Of a DNA stretch of 64,000 bases, positions 60,696-64,000 are shown in pieces. Within the stretch, counting starts at the first letter, position 1. Each line of letters begins with the position of its first letter. Position numbers and translations under genes: made by a program. The notes under the pieces were generated by a model, which searched no databases, was not told the DNA's origin, and saw nothing but the letters and a program-made list of their open reading frames with translations. The stretch is from Streptomyces cathayae (GTDB lineage: Bacteria; Actinomycetota; Actinomycetes; Streptomycetales; Streptomycetaceae), in NCBI RefSeq assembly GCF_029760955.1, contig NZ_CP121682.1, positions 5,518,001 through 5,582,000 of the forward strand, in the 5' to 3' direction.

Positions 60696-61112
60696 GCTGT
60701 TCCTTACCTGTCAGAGGGCCGTGAGAGGGCCACTGCTTCACTGATTTAGCCGTCTGCGCGCTCCCCATCGTCCACCCGGGGGCCGCACACGTCATCTCTA
60801 CCGATAGGTAACCCGACCCCGTCACCGGTACGGTGGCATACGGGACGGGCCACGGACTCGTGCGAGTCTCGTACCCGTATACGGTTCCCAAACGCCCATA
60901 GAGGGCACAAAGGTGTGGTGTGTATCACTGTGGGCCAGGATGATGTGCCTGGAGTTGCGGTGACCCGGCCAGGATCGTCACCGTTTCGACGGTCCCTGCG
61001 GCCGGGTACTTGCGCGAACCGCCCCGCCCGTGTGGACTACGGCCACAGCCGCGCGCCCGCGCGCGACTGTGACAATTGACGAGATTCCCAAACCATGATC
61101 AGGAGGCAAACC
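60696..61112. other. divergent promoter region of aceE and DUF3052 genes
   Basis: This 417-bp gap precedes both genes. It includes the dyad GGTGAC-N12-GTCACC near 60959-60982 and a purine-rich leader, with GGAGG before the DUF3052 GTG. There is no gene I can support, and I have not fixed promoter boxes. Confidence 0.45.
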
Positions 61113-61550
61113 GTGAGCGCGACCGCGGACCACGCGGAGGAGCGGACGAACCCTGCCGCCAGGCTGGGGTTCCAGCCCGGGCAGGTGGTCCAGGAGATCG
61201 GCTACGACGACGACGTCGACCAGGAGCTCCGCGAGGCCATCGAGGGCGTCATCGAGAACGACCTGGTCGACGAGGACTACGACGACGTGGCTGACGCCGT
61301 TGTGCTGTGGTTCCGCGACGACGACGGCGACCTGACGGACGCGCTGGTGGACGCCGGCACGTACATCGAAGAGGGCGGTGCCATCCTGCTCCTCACGCCG
61401 AAGACAGGCCGTTCGGGCTACGTCGAGCCGAGTGACGTCTCGGAGGCCGCCACCACGGCCGGCCTGACGGCGGCCAAGAGCGTCAGCGTGGGCAAGGACT
61501 GGAGCGGCAGCAGGCTGGCCACGCCGAAGGCCGCCAAGTCCAGGAGGTAA
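61113..61550 (+). CDS. DUF3052 family protein
   Basis: This 145-residue acidic protein starts at the GTG at 61113, with GGAGG 6 bases upstream. Family motifs are LGFQPGQVVQEIGYDDDVDQ, DVADAVVLWFRDDDGDL, LTDALVDAG and LLLTPKTGRSGYVEPSDVSEA. DUF3052 resembles a SAM-dependent methyltransferase-like fold without known function and is conserved in actinobacteria. It is divergent from aceE and followed by a peroxiredoxin 170 bases away. Confidence 0.93.
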   Translation: MSATADHAEERTNPAARLGFQPGQVVQEIGYDDDVDQELREAIEGVIENDLVDEDYDDVADAVVLWFRDDDGDLTDALVDAGTYIEEGGAILLLTPKTGRSGYVEPSDVSEAATTAGLTAAKSVSVGKDWSGSRLATPKAAKSRR

Positions 61551-61720
61551 CCATGGCGGAGGCGGCTCCGGCGGCGGCACTCCCGCCGCCGGGGTCGCAC
61601 CCCGTTCGAACCCGGACGGGCCGACCGGATCGGCCCGTCCGGCCCACTGTCGTACCCCGTGCGTAGGGTGGTCCCCGGGAACGAACCGGGAACAGCACCC
61701 CCGAAGGGACGAACGAGGCG

Positions 61721-62179
61721 ATGGCGATCCAGGTCGGCGACAAGGCCCCCGACTTCGAGCTCAAGGACAACCACGGCGCGCCCGTACGGCTGTCCGACCA
61801 CCTCGGACAGCGGAACGTGGTGCTCGTCTTCTACCCCTTCGCCTTCACCGGCGTGTGCACCGGGGAACTGCGCGCACTGCGCGACAGCCTGCCGCTCCTC
61901 ACCGACCGCGACACCGCGCTGCTCGCCGTCTCCAACGACTCCATCCACACCCTGCGCGTCTTCGCCGAGCAGGAGAGCCTGGAGTACCCCCTGCTGTCGG
62001 ACTTCTGGCCGCACGGCGAGGTCTCCCGCGCGTACGGCGTCTTCGACGAGGGCAAGGGCTGCGCCGTGCGGGGGACCTTCGTCATCGACCGGGAGGGCGT
62101 CGTGCGCTGGACGGTCGTCAACGCGCTGCCCGACGCACGTGACCTGAACGAGTACGTCGGAGCGCTCGACGCGCTGTGA
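61721..62179 (+). CDS. AhpE-type peroxiredoxin
   Basis: This 152-residue one-Cys-like peroxiredoxin of the AhpE group has the peroxidatic motif PFAFTGVCTGEL with Cys46 and Thr43, and Arg at RGTFVIDREGVVRW. AhpE reduces peroxides and peroxynitrite using mycothiol or thioredoxin systems. A single reactive cysteine fits the one-Cys mechanism; no resolving cysteine pair is obvious apart from one later Cys (KGCAVRG). The start ATG has AAGGGACGAACGAGGCG upstream. Its neighbours are DUF3052 and TerD genes. Confidence 0.92.
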   Translation: MAIQVGDKAPDFELKDNHGAPVRLSDHLGQRNVVLVFYPFAFTGVCTGELRALRDSLPLLTDRDTALLAVSNDSIHTLRVFAEQESLEYPLLSDFWPHGEVSRAYGVFDEGKGCAVRGTFVIDREGVVRWTVVNALPDARDLNEYVGALDAL

Positions 62180-62311
62180 GCACGTCCGACACCCGGTGAT
62201 TCCCCGCCCCGCGGCCTGCGGCGGCCGGGAACCCATCACTAGGATCGACACGTTGATCGGACATCCAACGCACGACGGGGCTTCCCGCCCCCGGACATCA
62301 AGGGAGGACTC

Positions 62312-62887
62312 GTGGGAGTCAGCCTCAGCAAGGGCGGCAACGTATCGCTGACCAAGGAGGCGCCGGGCCTGACCGCGGTCATCGTCGGACTGGGGTGGGA
62401 CGTCCGCACCACGACCGGCACCGACTTCGACCTGGACGCCAGCGCGCTGCTGGTGAACAACACCGGCAAGGTCACCAACGACGCCAACTTCGTCTTCTTC
62501 AACAACCTCAAGAGCCCGGACGGCTCGGTCGAGCACACCGGTGACAACCTCACCGGTGAGGGCGAGGGCGACGACGAGCAGATCAAGGTCAACCTCGCCG
62601 GTGTCCCGGCGGAGATCGAGAAGATCGTCTTCCCGGTCTCGATCTACGACGCCGAGAACCGCCAGCAGTCCTTCGGCCAGGTGCGCAACGCGTTCATCCG
62701 CGTCATCAACCAGGCCGGCGGCGCCGAGATCGCCCGCTACGACCTGTCGGAGGACGCCTCCACGGAGACCGCCATGGTCTTCGGCGAGCTGTACCGCAAC
62801 GGCGCCGAGTGGAAGTTCCGCGCCATCGGCCAGGGCTACGCCTCCGGCCTGCGCGGCATCGCGCAGGACTTCGGGGTGAACGTCTGA
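62312..62887 (+). CDS. TerD family calcium-binding stress protein (copy 1)
   Basis: This 191-residue protein starts with GTG and has typical TerD blocks: [61 protein letters not shown] and the C-terminal [35 protein letters not shown] ending. The acidic [13 protein letters not shown] loop binds Ca2+ in relatives. TerD proteins confer tellurite resistance and act in stress signalling and Streptomyces development. GGGAGG lies 8 bases upstream of the start. The second copy follows 131 bases later. Confidence 0.95.
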   Translation: MGVSLSKGGNVSLTKEAPGLTAVIVGLGWDVRTTTGTDFDLDASALLVNNTGKVTNDANFVFFNNLKSPDGSVEHTGDNLTGEGEGDDEQIKVNLAGVPAEIEKIVFPVSIYDAENRQQSFGQVRNAFIRVINQAGGAEIARYDLSEDASTETAMVFGELYRNGAEWKFRAIGQGYASGLRGIAQDFGVNV

Positions 62888-63018
62888 GACGGTCACGTCC
62901 CGGGCGCCGCCCGGGCCCGGCCGCCTCGTACGGCCGTTCTGTCCGGCGCCACACGGTTCACGTGTGGCGCCGGACGCGCAGGACCACCTGAGAACACGAC
63001 CCGGGGAGGATCAGCATC

Positions 63019-63594
63019 ATGGGTGTCACGCTTGCCAAGGGGGGCAACGTCTCCCTGTCCAAGGCCGCACCGAACCTCACGCAGGTGATGATCGGGCTCG
63101 GCTGGGACGCACGCTCCACCACCGGAGCACCCTTCGACCTCGACGCCAGCGCGCTGGTGTGCAGCGACGGCCGGGTCATGGGGGACGAGTGGTTCGTCTT
63201 CTACAACCAGCTCACGAGCCCGGACGGCTCGGTGCAGCACACCGGTGACAACCTCACCGGTGAGGGCGACGGCGACGACGAGTCCCTGCTGGTCGACCTC
63301 TCCCAGGTGCCGGCCCGGTGCGACAAGATCGTTTTTCCGGTCTCCATCCATCTGGCCGACGACCGCGGCCAGGCATTCGGCCAGGTCAGCAACGCCTTCA
63401 TCCGTGTCGTCAACCAGGCGGACGGCCAGGAACTGGCCCGGTACGACCTGTCGGAGGACGCTTCTACCGAAACCGCGATGATCTTCGGCGAGCTCTACCG
63501 CTATCAGGGCGAGTGGAAGTTCAGGGCGGTGGGGCAGGGGTACGCGTCTGGGCTGCGGGGCATCGCTCTAGACTTCGGAGTCAATGTTTCGTAA
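63019..63594 (+). CDS. TerD family calcium-binding stress protein (copy 2)
   Basis: This second 191-residue TerD starts with ATG after GGAGGATCAGCATC. It shares the same blocks as copy 1 ([54 protein letters not shown]), so the pair is a tandem duplication. A DUF475/TerC-like membrane protein follows 76 bases later, matching the common terD-terD-terC-type grouping. Confidence 0.95.
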   Translation: MGVTLAKGGNVSLSKAAPNLTQVMIGLGWDARSTTGAPFDLDASALVCSDGRVMGDEWFVFYNQLTSPDGSVQHTGDNLTGEGDGDDESLLVDLSQVPARCDKIVFPVSIHLADDRGQAFGQVSNAFIRVVNQADGQELARYDLSEDASTETAMIFGELYRYQGEWKFRAVGQGYASGLRGIALDFGVNVS

Positions 63595-63670
63595 AGCCGC
63601 CTTCGGCAGCGGGGAGAGTCTCCTCCGGAAGATCGTCCGGTGGAGCCCCCAACACATGATGGGGTAGCCA

Positions 63671-64000
63671 GTGGTTCTGAAAACCTTCGGCTGGTCGTTC
63701 GCGGTCACCGCGCTCGGCCTGGTCGCAGCGATCCTTTTCGGGGGGTGGACCGCCTTTGGCATCGTGGCGATCCTGTCGATCCTCGAGATCTCGCTGTCCT
63801 TCGACAACGCGGTGGTCAACGCCGGGATCCTGAAGAAGATGAATGCCTTCTGGCAGAAGATCTTCCTCACGATCGGCATCCTGATCGCCGTCTTCGGTAT
63901 GCGGCTGGTCTTCCCCGTCGTGATCGTCGCCCTCAGTGCCCAGCTCGGTCCGATCGAAGCGGTCAAGCTCGCCTTCGACGACAAGGACCAGTACCAGCAA
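63671..64000 (+). CDS. DUF475/TerC-like membrane protein (5' part)
   Basis: This gene starts with GTG at 63671 and runs off the window; 110 residues are visible. LVAAILFGGWTAFGIVAILSILEISLSFDNAVVNAGIL contains the Glu/Asp membrane motifs of TerC/DUF475 transporters, followed by a second hydrophobic pair (FLTIGILIAVFGMRLVFPVVIVALS). Such proteins are metal-related exporters linked to TerD. It completes a tellurite/stress cluster at the window edge. Confidence 0.9.
   Translation, partial: MVLKTFGWSFAVTALGLVAAILFGGWTAFGIVAILSILEISLSFDNAVVNAGILKKMNAFWQKIFLTIGILIAVFGMRLVFPVVIVALSAQLGPIEAVKLAFDDKDQYQQ

Noticed and set aside
1..64000. tRNA or rRNA genes
   Set aside because: No stretch showed a cloverleaf with the T-loop GTTCGA pattern or rRNA conserved blocks, though I read only by eye.

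Overview
The window reads as high-GC Streptomyces chromosome. Nearly every real gene has strongly GC-biased third codon positions, GTG starts are common, exported proteins carry twin-arginine or lipobox signals, and several products belong to families typical of the genus (SCO2400-like, DUF3145, DUF3052, DUF4360, DUF4429, WhiJ-type regulators with DUF397). The order fasR-fabD-fabH-acpP-fabF followed about 33 kb later by aceE is the arrangement I remember from Streptomyces coelicolor (SCO2386-2390 and SCO2371), so this is that region in S. coelicolor or a close relative. That placement is from memory, not from a search.

Bases 1-16,750 are a sugar-utilisation block. They hold the end of a GH51 arabinofuranosidase, a large Tat-exported GH35-like protein whose two catalytic positions appear substituted, two small secreted proteins (one built of 14-residue Gly/Tyr/His repeats), a PLP aminotransferase with a Pro/Gln-rich tail, and a leftward gene set: enolase-superfamily dehydratase, zinc alcohol dehydrogenase, U32-like protein, three-component sugar ABC transporter and exported aldose 1-epimerase. 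Two matching 21-bp inverted repeats lie upstream of its first gene. Bases 16,750-23,000 hold a zinc-ribbon membrane protein, a MarR regulator divergent from a CurA-type oxidoreductase, an EI24/CysZ-like membrane protein, a second aldose epimerase, an SGNH lipoprotein and a DUF3145 protein. Bases 23,000-28,200 are the type II fatty acid synthase operon with its activator FasR, followed by a pirin.

Bases 28,930-35,100 look like an accessory island: lower GC, small orphan membrane proteins, a nested palindrome, a WhiJ-type module (XRE/DUF5753 regulator, DUF397 protein, GHKL ATPase) and a type IV AbiEi/AbiEii toxin-antitoxin pair with its own operator. Bases 35,100-45,200 carry a subtilisin-type protease, a TetR regulator, an SMP-30-like lipoprotein, a Baeyer-Villiger-type monooxygenase with a shortened FAD-binding motif, a DHFR-like reductase, formamidase with FmdB, and a serine beta-lactamase-like protein.

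The most interesting signal is a pair of IS200/IS605-type insertions. Element 1 (45,428-46,856) encodes an apparently intact TnpB nuclease and splits a GNAT gene. Element 2 (57,560-57,832) has the same end structures and a related 3' RNA region but no TnpB; it sits inside a DUF4190-type gene, is exactly 91 codons long and contains no in-frame stop. Both lie immediately after GGCTAC, both end in GTCAA, both are in the sense orientation of the host gene, and removing either restores an ordinary reading frame. This suggests a TnpB with its own omega RNA plus an orphan omega RNA about 11 kb away that it might use in trans.

Bases 47,200-57,000 also hold a MerR gene with a perfect palindromic operator, an operon pairing an Hsp90-family protein with a 999-residue TPR-like protein, a VOC protein, a DUF4429/SHOCT protein and a DUF1023 hydrolase. 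The right end has aceE, DUF3052, an AhpE-type peroxiredoxin, two TerD proteins and the start of a DUF475/TerC membrane protein. I found no tRNA, rRNA or CRISPR array.
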